A DNA stretch of 64,000 bases from Aquipseudomonas alcaligenes MRY13-0052 (lineage in GTDB: Bacteria > Pseudomonadota > Gammaproteobacteria > Pseudomonadales > Pseudomonadaceae). The stretch lies in the NCBI GenBank assembly GCA_000474255.1, contig BATO01000012.1, forward strand, positions 1-64,000, given 5' to 3'. The position numbers were made by a program, and so were the translations under genes. Shown one piece after another: positions 1-7,724 of this stretch. Under the pieces are notes generated by a model, which was not told the DNA's origin, did not search any database, and saw only the letters and a list, made by a program, of their open reading frames with translations. The first letter of the stretch is position 1. Each line of letters starts with the position of its first letter.

Positions 1-97
1 ACAATCGTTGAAAAGGAACCAAAAAACTTGCCCCATCATCCGGCCCGACTGCGTCGGGTTCCCTCACTCCATCGCCGCTCTGGGGGCCGGCGCGATG

Positions 98-140
98 GGC
101 CATCCATGGCCTGGCGCGCCTCTCGCGGCATCCATGCCGC
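98..140. repeat. Tandem palindromes with a shared CATCCATG core
   Basis: GGCCATCCATGGCC (98-111) and GCGGCATCCATGCCGC (125-140) are both perfect inverted repeats around a two-base CC centre and lie 13 bp apart. They sit in a longer stretch (about 28-185) that resembles, from memory, a dispersed sequence seen in many Pseudomonas intergenic regions. No second copy was seen in this window. Function is unknown. Confidence 0.5.
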
Positions 141-244
141 TCGTCCCCCGGCGCAACGACTGCGTTCGGCCTCCTGGAGGGGCGTTGGCGGCTGCTCCAA
201 CTTTCTTCGTCCAGCGCATCGCTACGTGGTGCGCACGGGCTTTC

Positions 245-287
245 GTAGGATGGGTCAGGCGGCGTTCTGCGAGAGGAGCGAAACCCA
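245..287 (+). repeat. Divergent copy of the GTAGGATGGGT dispersed repeat
   Basis: It begins GTAGGATGGGT and ends GCGAAACCCA, the same ends as the tighter copies at 5649-5679, 22740-22770 and 32079-32108, but it has a longer and different middle. The outer parts (TGGGT and ACCCA) are complementary, so it can fold as an imperfect hairpin. Confidence 0.5.
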
Positions 288-338
288 CACGGCGCCCTGA
301 GCCCCAACAGACCCGTAGCCCGGGGGGCCTGGCAGATC

Positions 339-363
339 GTTCCCGGGCTGAAGCCCGGGCTAC
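339..363 (+). repeat. REP-like palindrome, copy 1
   Basis: It contains the palindrome CCCGGGCTGAAGCCCGGG (342-359) followed by CTAC. The whole 25 bp from 339 to 363 is identical to 18063-18087, which marks it as a dispersed REP-type element. It lies just beyond the stop codon of the efflux outer-membrane factor and may serve as a 3' stem. Confidence 0.65.
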
Positions 364-380
364 CGTTGGGCCCGGCACCA

Positions 381-1829
381 TCAAGCACCAGGAGTCCTCC
401 CCCCTTCCAACGCCTGCCAACCACCCCCGAGGGCGCGGTAGAGGTCCACCAGCGCCAGGGCGGCGGCGGTGGCGCTGTCCACCTGTTCGGCCTGGTTGGC
501 CAGCAGCGCGTTCTGCACGCTGAGCACATTGAGGAAGTCCACCGTGCCCTGGTGGTACTGGCGTTCGGCGTTGTCGAGGGCCACGCGGGCGTGTTCCACC
601 GCCTGGTCCAAGCTGACCTGGCGGCGTTGCTGCGCCTGGTAGGCGCCGAGGGTGTCGTCCACTTCGTGCCAGGCGGCGAGCACGGTGCTGCGGTAGGCGA
701 TGGCGGCTTCCTGCTGGCGGGCCTTGCTCAGTTCCAGGGTGCCGCGCCGGCGGCCGCCGTCGAACAGCGGCAGGCTCAGGGCCGGGCCGAAGGCGAAGCG
801 CCGGGCGTCCCAGCCCAGGTCGTCCAGTTGCAGGGCCTGGAAGCCGAGGTCGCCGGAGAGGGTGATGCGCGGGTAGAAGTCGCCCTCGGCCACGCCGATT
901 TCGGCGGTGGCGGCGTGCAAGGCGGCTTCGGCGCGGCGGATGTCCGGGCGGCGCTCGGCCAGTTCACTGGGCAGGCCCAGGGGCACCCGTGCCGGGCCCG
1001 TGGGAATGGCCGGTGTCTCCCGGGCCGCCAGCTCCTCGCGCAGTGCACCGGGCGGCAGGGCCAGCAGCAGGGCCAGGGCATTGGCCAGCTGCGCCTCGCG
1101 CTGACGCAGGGGCGGCAGGCGCGATTCGAGGCTGGCCACCTGGGCCGCCGCTTCGGCCACCTCCAGCTGGGTGGCGACGCCATCGGCCAGGCGGGTGCGG
1201 TTCAGCGCCAGGCTGCGCCGGGCGATTTCCAGGTTCTGCAGCGTGATGGCCAGGGCGTTCTGCGCGCCACGCAGCTCGATGTAGCCGCGCGCGGTTTCCG
1301 CCGTCACCGCCAGCAGCACGCCCCGGCGGGTTTCCTCGGAGACCTGGACGCCCGCGTCCGCCGCTTCCACCTCGCGCCTTACCCGGCCCCAGAGGTCCAG
1401 CTCCCAGGCCATGTCCAGGCCGCCCTGCCAGAGGCTGTAGGCAGCGCGACCCGACTCGCCGGAGGGGTCGGAGAGGCCGCGTTGGCTGTTGCGTGCGCGG
1501 CTGTAGCCCGCGCCGACACCGAGGTCCGGCGCCTGCCCGGCGGCCACGCTGCGACGTGCGGCGCGGCTCTGCTCCACGCGGCTGGCGGCGGCGAGCAGGT
1601 CGAGGTTCTCGTGGGTGGCGCGGTGGATAAGCGAGGCCAGCAGCGGGTCGCCGAAGCCCTCCCACCAGCGTTCGTCCAGATCGGCCTGGAGCGCGCGGCT
1701 CGGCAGGTCGGCGTCGTCGGCCAGGGTCCAGTGGGTGTCCAGTTCGGCGTCGGGCCGGGTGAAGTCCGGGCCGACGCTGCAGGCGCCGAGGCCCATCGCC
1801 AGGACCAGCAGGGTCGCGTGTCGACGCAT
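381..1829 (-). CDS. NodT/OprM-family efflux outer-membrane lipoprotein
   Basis: 482 residues, last gene of a three-gene efflux operon. The N-terminus is a lipoprotein signal with the lipobox LGAC and Cys at about residue 17, followed by SVGPDF, the typical start of NodT-type outer-membrane factors. Two outer-membrane efflux (OEP) repeats with long alpha-helical hairpins follow; LSLPLFDGGRRRGTLE in the second half is characteristic. It should form the trimeric TolC-like channel linking the periplasmic adaptor encoded just upstream (1 bp away) to the outside. Because the operon supplies its own channel, the pump need not borrow a chromosomal TolC/OprM. Substrate cannot be told from sequence. 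Confidence 0.92.
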   Translation of the reverse strand: MRRHATLLVLAMGLGACSVGPDFTRPDAELDTHWTLADDADLPSRALQADLDERWWEGFGDPLLASLIHRATHENLDLLAAASRVEQSRAARRSVAAGQAPDLGVGAGYSRARNSQRGLSDPSGESGRAAYSLWQGGLDMAWELDLWGRVRREVEAADAGVQVSEETRRGVLLAVTAETARGYIELRGAQNALAITLQNLEIARRSLALNRTRLADGVATQLEVAEAAAQVASLESRLPPLRQREAQLANALALLLALPPGALREELAARETPAIPTGPARVPLGLPSELAERRPDIRRAEAALHAATAEIGVAEGDFYPRITLSGDLGFQALQLDDLGWDARRFAFGPALSLPLFDGGRRRGTLELSKARQQEAAIAYRSTVLAAWHEVDDTLGAYQAQQRRQVSLDQAVEHARVALDNAERQYHQGTVDFLNVLSVQNALLANQAEQVDSATAAALALVDLYRALGGGWQALEGGRTPGA

Positions 1830-1830
1830 C

Positions 1831-2892
1831 TCAGTTCACCCCCGCCAGGGCTTCGGGCTCGCCACGGGTGTCCACGTCGGCTTCCACCGACATGCCCACC
1901 CGCAAGCGCGCAGCCAGGGGCTGGCCCTCGTCAAGGCGGACCTTCACCGGGATGCGCTGCACCACCTTGGTGAAGTTGCCGGTGGCGTTGTCCGGGGCGA
2001 TGGCGGCGAAGGTCACACCGGTGGCCGGGGCGATGCTCTCGATGCGACCGCGCAGCACCTCGCCGGGGAAGCTGTCCACGGTCACCTGCACTACTTGGCC
2101 GGGGCGCATGTGGGTGAGCTGGGTTTCCTGGAAGTTGGCGACCACGTAGGCACGCGCCAGGGGCACCACCGCCAGCAGGGCCTGGCCGGGGCTGACGAAG
2201 GCGCCGACCCGCACCGCTCGACGGCCGATCGTGCCGTCCATGGGCGCACGCAGCTCGGTGTGGGAAAGGTCCAGCTCGGCCCGTTCGAGGCCGGCACGGG
2301 CTTGCTCCAGGGCGGCCTGGGCGGCGTCGCGCTGGGCGGCGAGCACGTCGGTCTGCTTGCGCGTGGCCAGCAATGCGGCGGCGTGTTCGGCCTGGCGCGC
2401 ACGGCTGGTGTCGAAGCGGCTGCGCGCCTGCTGGGCGCTCTGCAGGGTGCCGGCGCCCTGCCTGGCCAGGTGCTGGTAGCGCTCCAGCTCGTGACGGGCG
2501 AACTCCATCTCGGCGCGGTCCGCCTCCACCGTGGCCTCGGCCTGGCGGATCAGCGCGTCCTGCCGTTCCAGGGTGGCCCGGGCGTTGGTCAGGCGGGCCT
2601 CGGCACTGGCCACTTCGGCGCGGGCGCCGGAGAGCGCGGCGCGGTAGTCGCGGTCGTCGATGCGCGCCAGCAGCTGGCCGGCCGTCACCGGCTGGTTGTC
2701 CTCCACCAGCACCTCGCCGATGAAGCCGGAGACCTTGGGTGCCACCAGGGTGAAATCGGCCTGGACGAAGGCGTCGTTGGTGCCTTCGCCACGGCCGCCG
2801 GCGGTGAAGTGCCAGGCGCTCCAGGCGATGAGGCCGGCGCCGGCCAGCAAGGCGCCGGCGATCAGGGGGGTACGGGGTCGTGTGTCGGTCAT
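1831..2892 (-). CDS. EmrA/HlyD-type periplasmic adaptor of an MFS efflux pump
   Basis: 353 residues from the ATG at 2892, chosen because it follows the stop codon of the upstream MFS gene (2906) by 13 bp and has GGAAGAA at a good distance; the longer frame would overlap that gene. A single N-terminal membrane anchor (about residues 8-27) is followed by a barrel-sandwich (biotinyl-lipoyl-like) hybrid domain and a long coiled coil rich in Ala, Arg and Glu, then the beta-barrel with the family motif VGAFVSPGQALLAVVPL. The family bridges an inner-membrane MFS pump and an outer-membrane factor, and both partners flank it here. Confidence 0.92.
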   Translation of the reverse strand: MTDTRPRTPLIAGALLAGAGLIAWSAWHFTAGGRGEGTNDAFVQADFTLVAPKVSGFIGEVLVEDNQPVTAGQLLARIDDRDYRAALSGARAEVASAEARLTNARATLERQDALIRQAEATVEADRAEMEFARHELERYQHLARQGAGTLQSAQQARSRFDTSRARQAEHAAALLATRKQTDVLAAQRDAAQAALEQARAGLERAELDLSHTELRAPMDGTIGRRAVRVGAFVSPGQALLAVVPLARAYVVANFQETQLTHMRPGQVVQVTVDSFPGEVLRGRIESIAPATGVTFAAIAPDNATGNFTKVVQRIPVKVRLDEGQPLAARLRVGMSVEADVDTRGEPEALAGVN

Positions 2893-2905
2893 GATGATTC
2901 TTCCG

Positions 2906-4438
2906 TTAGCTCGGGGCACGCGGCGGGTAGATGCGCGTGGGCACGAAGGGGATGGCGATGATCAATGCGGCCGCCAGAACGGCCAGGCACAGGTAGAGGT
3001 CGGCGGAGGCCAGCACCGAGGCCTGCTGGTGGACGCGGCGGGCCAGTTGCGCGCCCTCCTCCAGCAGCGGGCTGTTGCCCAGGCGATCCACCAGCTGGGT
3101 GGAATGCAGGTGCAGACGCAGGGTGCCGAGGGCTTCCAGCACGCCCCCGGCGAGCACTGCGGCGAAGCCCTTGATGGTGTTGAACCAGGCCGAGGCGAAG
3201 GGGCCGTCCGGCGGTGTGATGCTGCCGGTGGAGAGCATCAGCAGCGGCAGCACCGCCATGGGCTGGCCGAAGATCTGCAGCGCCTGCACCAGGTAGAAGT
3301 CTTCGCGCACCCAGGCCGAGGTCAGCCCGGCACCCAGCCAGCAGGCGACGGCGAGCATGGCCAGGCCACAGGCCAGCACCCAGCGGCAGTCCACCCAGCG
3401 CAGGTTGCACAGGGCCGCCGCCAGGGGCAGTGCCAGCAGTTGCGGCAGGGCCACCACGAGGAACACCGGGGCGCTCTGCAGCGGCCGGTAGCCTTGCACC
3501 TGGGCCAGGTAGGCGGAGGGCACGCTGATGACCCCGAGCAGCACGAAGAGCACGCCACCGAGCACGAACAGGGCGAAGCTGAGGTTGCGCAGCTTGAGCA
3601 GCTGCAGCTTGAAGAACGGCAGCGGGTGCTTCCATTCGTTGAGCAGGAACAGCACCAGCAGCACCGAGCCCCCGCCCAGCAGCAGGCAGATCAGCGGCGA
3701 CTCGAACCAGTCCAGGCGGTCACCCTGCACCAGGCCGACCACCAGCATAGACAGCGCCGGGAAGCCCAATAGCAGGCCCAGCCAATCGAACTGGCGGAAG
3801 CGTTCCAGGCGCAGCGGGTCCTGGGGCAGCCCCCAGGACACGGCAGCCAGGGCCAACAGGCTCAGGGGCATGATCTGCCAGAAGGCCCAGCGCCAGCCGA
3901 CGACCTCCACCCAGAAGGCCGCCAGCGGCGTGCCCAGGCCAGGGCCGAAGGTGGCGGTCAGGGCGTAGCCGGCCAGGCCGTAGAGCTTGATGTTGGCGGG
4001 CAGGAAGCGCAGCGCCACGGTCATCAGCATCGGCGGCAGCGCCCCGCCGGCCAGGCCCTGCAAGGCGCGCAGGGCCATCAGGCACTGCAGGTTGGGCGCC
4101 AGGGGGCTGAGCAGGCCCAGCACCATGAAGGCACCGATGGCCGCGAGGGTGAAGCGGCGCAGGGAGAAGGTCACCGAGAACCAGGGGGCGAAGGCCATGG
4201 CGCAGACCGAAGGCGCAGCGTAGAGCGCCAGCAGCCAGGTGCCTTCGTCACGGCCGATGCCCATGGCGCCGCGGATATCGGCCAGGGCGACCTTGGTGAC
4301 GTTTTCATTGAAGCCGGCCACCAGCACCGCCAGCAACACGCCCACCAGGCCGACGACGATGCGCAGCCCGAAGGGCGTCGGCACCGGTGCGGCGGCGGGT
4401 TTGGCGGCGGCCTGGGGCAGGGACAGGGGCGCGTTCAT
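2906..4438 (-). CDS. DHA2-family (EmrB-like) MFS multidrug transporter
   Basis: 510 residues from the ATG at 4438 (MNAPLSLPQ); a longer frame begins 12 codons earlier. It is strongly hydrophobic with about 14 membrane spans, as expected of the 14-TMS drug:H+ antiporter subfamily. The early segment GFNENVTKVALADIRGAMG and the conserved GTWLLALYAAPSV lie in the first two helices. It is the first gene of the operon emrB-like / emrA-like / outer-membrane factor. The LysR gene at 4615-5520 lies directly upstream on the same strand and may control it, which is inference from position. Confidence 0.92.
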   Translation of the reverse strand: MNAPLSLPQAAAKPAAAPVPTPFGLRIVVGLVGVLLAVLVAGFNENVTKVALADIRGAMGIGRDEGTWLLALYAAPSVCAMAFAPWFSVTFSLRRFTLAAIGAFMVLGLLSPLAPNLQCLMALRALQGLAGGALPPMLMTVALRFLPANIKLYGLAGYALTATFGPGLGTPLAAFWVEVVGWRWAFWQIMPLSLLALAAVSWGLPQDPLRLERFRQFDWLGLLLGFPALSMLVVGLVQGDRLDWFESPLICLLLGGGSVLLVLFLLNEWKHPLPFFKLQLLKLRNLSFALFVLGGVLFVLLGVISVPSAYLAQVQGYRPLQSAPVFLVVALPQLLALPLAAALCNLRWVDCRWVLACGLAMLAVACWLGAGLTSAWVREDFYLVQALQIFGQPMAVLPLLMLSTGSITPPDGPFASAWFNTIKGFAAVLAGGVLEALGTLRLHLHSTQLVDRLGNSPLLEEGAQLARRVHQQASVLASADLYLCLAVLAAALIIAIPFVPTRIYPPRAPS

Positions 4439-4560
4439 CGGAGCGGTGCTCCGCTGGCGCGCGAGTGCATGCAAGACATGGGGACTTCCGGGTTTCAGGG
4501 ATACGCGGAAAGTCTATGGGCGGCCATGGCATGCCGAAAATTGCAATATTTCTAATTTAC

Positions 4561-4579
4561 GAGTGCGTCAGACGCACTC
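4561..4579. promoter_or_regulatory. Perfect inverted repeat between the LysR gene and the efflux operon
   Basis: GAGTGCGTC-A-GACGCACTC is a perfect inverted repeat with 9-base arms and a single central base. It sits 36 bp after the LysR stop codon and about 120 bp before the efflux operon start (4438). There is no U-tract on either side, so a simple intrinsic terminator is unlikely. It may be a regulator-binding site or an mRNA 3' stem. Confidence 0.5.
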
Positions 4580-4614
4580 ATAAACAAACACCAGCGTGTC
4601 GGGGCGAGCCTCGA

Positions 4615-5520
4615 TTAGCCGGGCAGGCCTTCCTCGCAGCAGCGCTTGATCAGGCCACGCAGCCAGCGGTGGGCCGGGTCGCTGTCGAAGCGTGGGTGCC
4701 AGGACTGGCGCACCCGCACCGTCTCCAGCGCCAGGGGGATGTCGAAGGCGCGCAAGGGCAGGCCGAGGCGCCGGCAGGTGGCGACCACGGGGTCGGGCAT
4801 CGGCAGGATCAGGTCGGACTCCAGCATGGCCAGCACGGCGGAGAAGAAGCTGGGGGCGATCATCACCACCTTGCGCGACAGGCCCAGCTCGGCCAGCGCC
4901 TGGTCGATGGGGCCCCGGGCCAGGCCACGGCGGGAGACGCTGATCTGCTCGAAGGTGGCGAAGCGCGCCGCATCGAGGGGGCCTTCCAGCACCGGGTGGC
5001 CCTCGCGCACCAGGCCGGTGAAGCGGCATTCGAACAGACCCTGGGACTTGATCTCCGGGGACAGGGTGAGCGAGGCGCCGATCATCAGGTCGATGCGCCC
5101 GGCGCGCATGGCGTCGTCGTCGCCGTCGATTTCCGGGACGAAGCGCAGCACGGCCCCGGGCGCCTCGCGGTGGGCCAGTTCGAACAGGCGGCCGCCGTAG
5201 CAGACCATGAAGATGTCGTTGGTGCGGATGTTGAAGGTGCGCTCCAGGCCGGAGAGGTCCACCTGGTCGGCATGGAACAGGCTGCTGGCGCGTTCCACCA
5301 GGTCGCGCACCTGCTCGCGCAGCTCCAAGGCCCGGGGCGTGGGCACCAGGCCGCGACCGGCGCGCACCAGGATCGGGTCGCCCACCGCCTCGCGGATGCG
5401 CGCCAGGGTGCGGCTCATGGCCGGCGCGCTCAGGTGCATGCGCCGCGCGGCCCCGGCGACGCTGCCTTCGTCGAGCAGCACGTCCAGGGCTACCAGCAGG
5501 TTGAGATCGGGCAAGGGCAT
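4615..5520 (-). CDS. LysR-family transcriptional regulator
   Basis: 301 residues from the ATG at 5520 (MPLPDLNLL); a longer in-frame start would add a non-conserved stretch. The N-terminal winged helix-turn-helix is plain (GSVAGAARRMHLSAPAMSR, about residues 18-36), and the rest is a periplasmic-binding-like effector domain. The subgroup with the PLPDLNLL start resembles NodD/NahR-like regulators. It sits immediately upstream of the EmrAB-type operon on the same strand, which makes that operon the obvious candidate target. The effector is unknown. Confidence 0.88.
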   Translation of the reverse strand: MPLPDLNLLVALDVLLDEGSVAGAARRMHLSAPAMSRTLARIREAVGDPILVRAGRGLVPTPRALELREQVRDLVERASSLFHADQVDLSGLERTFNIRTNDIFMVCYGGRLFELAHREAPGAVLRFVPEIDGDDDAMRAGRIDLMIGASLTLSPEIKSQGLFECRFTGLVREGHPVLEGPLDAARFATFEQISVSRRGLARGPIDQALAELGLSRKVVMIAPSFFSAVLAMLESDLILPMPDPVVATCRRLGLPLRAFDIPLALETVRVRQSWHPRFDSDPAHRWLRGLIKRCCEEGLPG

Positions 5521-5648
5521 GGCCGGCTCCAGGGCGGTCGCGAGAGTCGGCACTCTAGCGGGCGGGAAATGGGGCGTCGAGGCATCACAGGCGGGATCGG
5601 GTCCATCGCCCGGCACCCAGCTGTGGAGCAGGCCGGCTACTTCGCAGT

Positions 5649-5679
5649 GATGGGTTTCGCAGAGCTCTACCCATCCTAC
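5649..5679 (-). repeat. GTAGGATGGGT dispersed repeat
   Basis: On the minus strand it reads GTAGGATGGGTAGAGC, then TCTGCGAAACCCATC. It matches the copies at 22740 and 32079 in all but the centre. GATGGGT and ACCCATC are complementary, so each copy can form a hairpin. It lies between the LysR gene start and the fadD1 terminator. Confidence 0.65.
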
Positions 5680-5710
5680 GGAGGCGCACCTAGATGCGAC
5701 TGCCAGAAAA

Positions 5711-5735
5711 GAAAAAGCCCCGCAGAGGCGGGGCT
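5711..5735 (-). terminator. Intrinsic terminator of fadD1
   Basis: On the minus strand a GCCCCGC / GCGGGGC stem (5717-5723 and 5728-5734) with a 4-base loop is followed by a run of T with one C. It lies 19 bp beyond the fadD1 stop codon. Confidence 0.9.
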
Positions 5736-5753
5736 TGTTCAGGGCGGAACGGA

Positions 5754-7439
5754 TCAGCCCTTGAGCTTCTTCAGTTCCTGGTCACGCAGTTCACGGCGCA
5801 GGATCTTGCCGACGTTGGTGGTCGGCAGGCTGTCACGGAACTCGACGGCCTTGGGCATCTTGTAACCGGTGACGTTGGCGCGCATGTGCTGCATCACCTC
5901 GTCCTTGGTCAGGTTGGCGCCCGGCTTGACCACCACGAAGACCTTGATCGCCTCGCCGGATTTCTCGTCCGGGATGCCGATGGCGGCGCATTGCAGCACG
6001 CCCGGCAGGGTGGCGAGCACGTCTTCGAGCTCGTTCGGGTACACGTTGAAACCGGAGACCAGGATCATGTCCTTCTTGCGGTCGACGATGCGCATGTAGC
6101 CGTCTTCCTGGATCAGGCCGATGTCGCCGGTCTTCAGCCAGCCGTCCGCCGAGAGAATCTCGTCGGTGGCGTCCTGGCGCTGCCAGTAGCCCTTCATCAC
6201 CTGCGGGCCCTTGACGCAGAGCTCACCGATGGCGCCGATGGCGAGGTCGTTGCCCTCGTCGTCGACCACCTTGCACTCGGTCGAGGGGACCGGGATGCCG
6301 ATGGTGCCGATCTGGATGCTTTGGAACGGGTTCACCGACACCACCGGGCTGGTTTCGGTCATGCCGAAGCCTTCGCAGATGGCGCAACCGGTGACGTCTT
6401 TCCAGCGCTCGGCCGCGGCCAGTTGCAGGGCCATGCCGCCGGACAGGGTCAGCTTCAGGGCGGAGAAGTCGAGCTTGCGGAAGTCCTCGTTATTGCACAG
6501 GGCGACGAACAGGGTGTTGAGGCCGACGAAGCCGGTGAACTTCCAGTTGCCCAGTTCCTTGACCATGGTCGGCAGGTCACGCGGGTTGCTGATCAGCACG
6601 TTGTGGTTGCCGGTCAGCATCATGGACATGCAATGGAAGGTGAAGGCGTAGATGTGGTACAGCGGCAGCGGCGTGATCAGCACCTCGCAACCTTCATTGA
6701 GGTTGGCGCCCATCAGTGCCTTGCACTGCAGCATGTTGGCGATCAGGTTGCGGTGGGTGAGCATCGCGCCCTTGGCCACGCCCGTGGTGCCGCCGGTGTA
6801 CTGCAGCACGGCGATGTCGCCCGCTGCCGGGGAGGCATCCTTGACCGGCTTGCCACGGCCCTTGGCCAGGGCATCGTTGAGCTTCACCGCCTGGGGCAGG
6901 TGGAAGGCCGGGACCATCTTCTTCACGTACTTGACGACACTGTTGACCAGCAGGCGCTTGAGCGCCGGCAGCATGTCGCCGACTTCGGTGACCACGACGT
7001 GCTTGATGCCGGTGCGCGGCAGTACGTCCTGGGCCAGGTGGGCCATGTTGGCCAGGCAGACCAGGGCCTTGGCGCCGGAGTCGTTGAACTGGTGCTCCAT
7101 CTCCCGCGCGGTGTACAGCGGGTTGGTGTTGACCACGGTGAGGCCGGCGCGCAGGGCACCGAAGACCACCACGGGGTACTGCAGCACGTTCGGCAGCTGC
7201 ACGGCGATGCGATCGCCCGGTTGCAGGTCGGTGTTCTGTTGCAGGTAGGCCGCGAAGGCGCCGGACAGCTCGTAGAGCTCACCGTAGGTGATGGTCTTGC
7301 CCAGGTTGCTGAAAGCGGGCTTGTCGGCAAAGCGTTGGCAGGACTCTTTCAATACCGCCTGGATATTGGGATACGCGTCGGCATTGATTTCCGCAGGAAT
7401 GCCTGCTGGATACTTGTCCTTCCAGAAATTTTCGGTCAT
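5754..7439 (-). CDS. fadD1: Long-chain fatty-acid-CoA ligase FadD1
   Basis: 561 residues, the usual length. It adenylates a long-chain fatty acid and transfers the acyl group to CoA at the inner membrane, the entry step of beta-oxidation. The AMP-binding motif YTGGTTGVAKGAMLTH is at about residues 214-229. The fatty-acid signature with GDIG, then IVDRKKDMI and the C-terminal GKILRRELRDQE, is intact. It lies downstream of a close paralogue (fadD2) in the order known from P. aeruginosa. The 285-bp gap to fadD2 contains inverted repeats, so fadD1 probably has its own promoter as well as any read-through. Confidence 0.95.
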   Translation of the reverse strand: MTENFWKDKYPAGIPAEINADAYPNIQAVLKESCQRFADKPAFSNLGKTITYGELYELSGAFAAYLQQNTDLQPGDRIAVQLPNVLQYPVVVFGALRAGLTVVNTNPLYTAREMEHQFNDSGAKALVCLANMAHLAQDVLPRTGIKHVVVTEVGDMLPALKRLLVNSVVKYVKKMVPAFHLPQAVKLNDALAKGRGKPVKDASPAAGDIAVLQYTGGTTGVAKGAMLTHRNLIANMLQCKALMGANLNEGCEVLITPLPLYHIYAFTFHCMSMMLTGNHNVLISNPRDLPTMVKELGNWKFTGFVGLNTLFVALCNNEDFRKLDFSALKLTLSGGMALQLAAAERWKDVTGCAICEGFGMTETSPVVSVNPFQSIQIGTIGIPVPSTECKVVDDEGNDLAIGAIGELCVKGPQVMKGYWQRQDATDEILSADGWLKTGDIGLIQEDGYMRIVDRKKDMILVSGFNVYPNELEDVLATLPGVLQCAAIGIPDEKSGEAIKVFVVVKPGANLTKDEVMQHMRANVTGYKMPKAVEFRDSLPTTNVGKILRRELRDQELKKLKG

Positions 7440-7615
7440 GGAAGCCCACTCCTAAGCAACAGCTGATCTTCACTGCCGGAGGCAGTTGTTTGTTGTGTTC
7501 TGTGCAGTCGTTCAAGCCCTTTCCAGGGCAAAAAAACGCGCCGAGAGTAGCAGCTTTGCAAATGGGCGACCAGAGCCAAAGAAGGCCTTATCAGTCATTA
7601 AAATGACCGAATGCA

Positions 7616-7650
7616 ATGACCCTGGTCATCTTTAGAGTAGTTTCTCTAAA
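7616..7650. promoter_or_regulatory. Two adjacent inverted repeats upstream of fadD1
   Basis: ATGACC-CT-GGTCAT (7616-7629) and TTTAGAG-TAGTTT-CTCTAAA (7631-7650) are both perfect inverted repeats and lie side by side about 180 bp upstream of fadD1. The local base composition is far more A+T-rich than the coding sequence around it. They may be operators for a fatty-acid-responsive regulator. I could not match them to a PsrA or FadR consensus. Confidence 0.4.
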
Positions 7651-7691
7651 CAGCGTGCAGAAGGCGTCGCAGAGGGATCGCAGCGCATCCG

Positions 7692-7709
7692 CCGGCCCTC
7701 GCGGGCCGG
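7692..7709 (-). other. GC-rich hairpin after fadD2
   Basis: CCGGCCC-TCGC-GGGCCGG forms a perfect 7-bp stem 16 bp beyond the fadD2 stop codon. There is no U-tract, so it is more likely an mRNA-stabilising or partially terminating stem than a full terminator. Confidence 0.45.
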
Positions 7710-7724
7710 GGATGGGGGGAAGGG

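Larger units (their letters stand above)
1..380. other. Non-coding left edge made of dispersed repeats
   Basis: I see no convincing gene here. The open frames in this stretch have no recognisable domain and run through repeats. It contains two neighbouring palindromes around CATCCATG (98-111 and 125-140), one divergent copy of the GTAGGATGGGT repeat (245-287) and a palindromic CCCGGGCT element (339-363). The downstream limit is the stop codon of the convergent-reading outer-membrane factor gene at 381. Confidence 0.7.
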
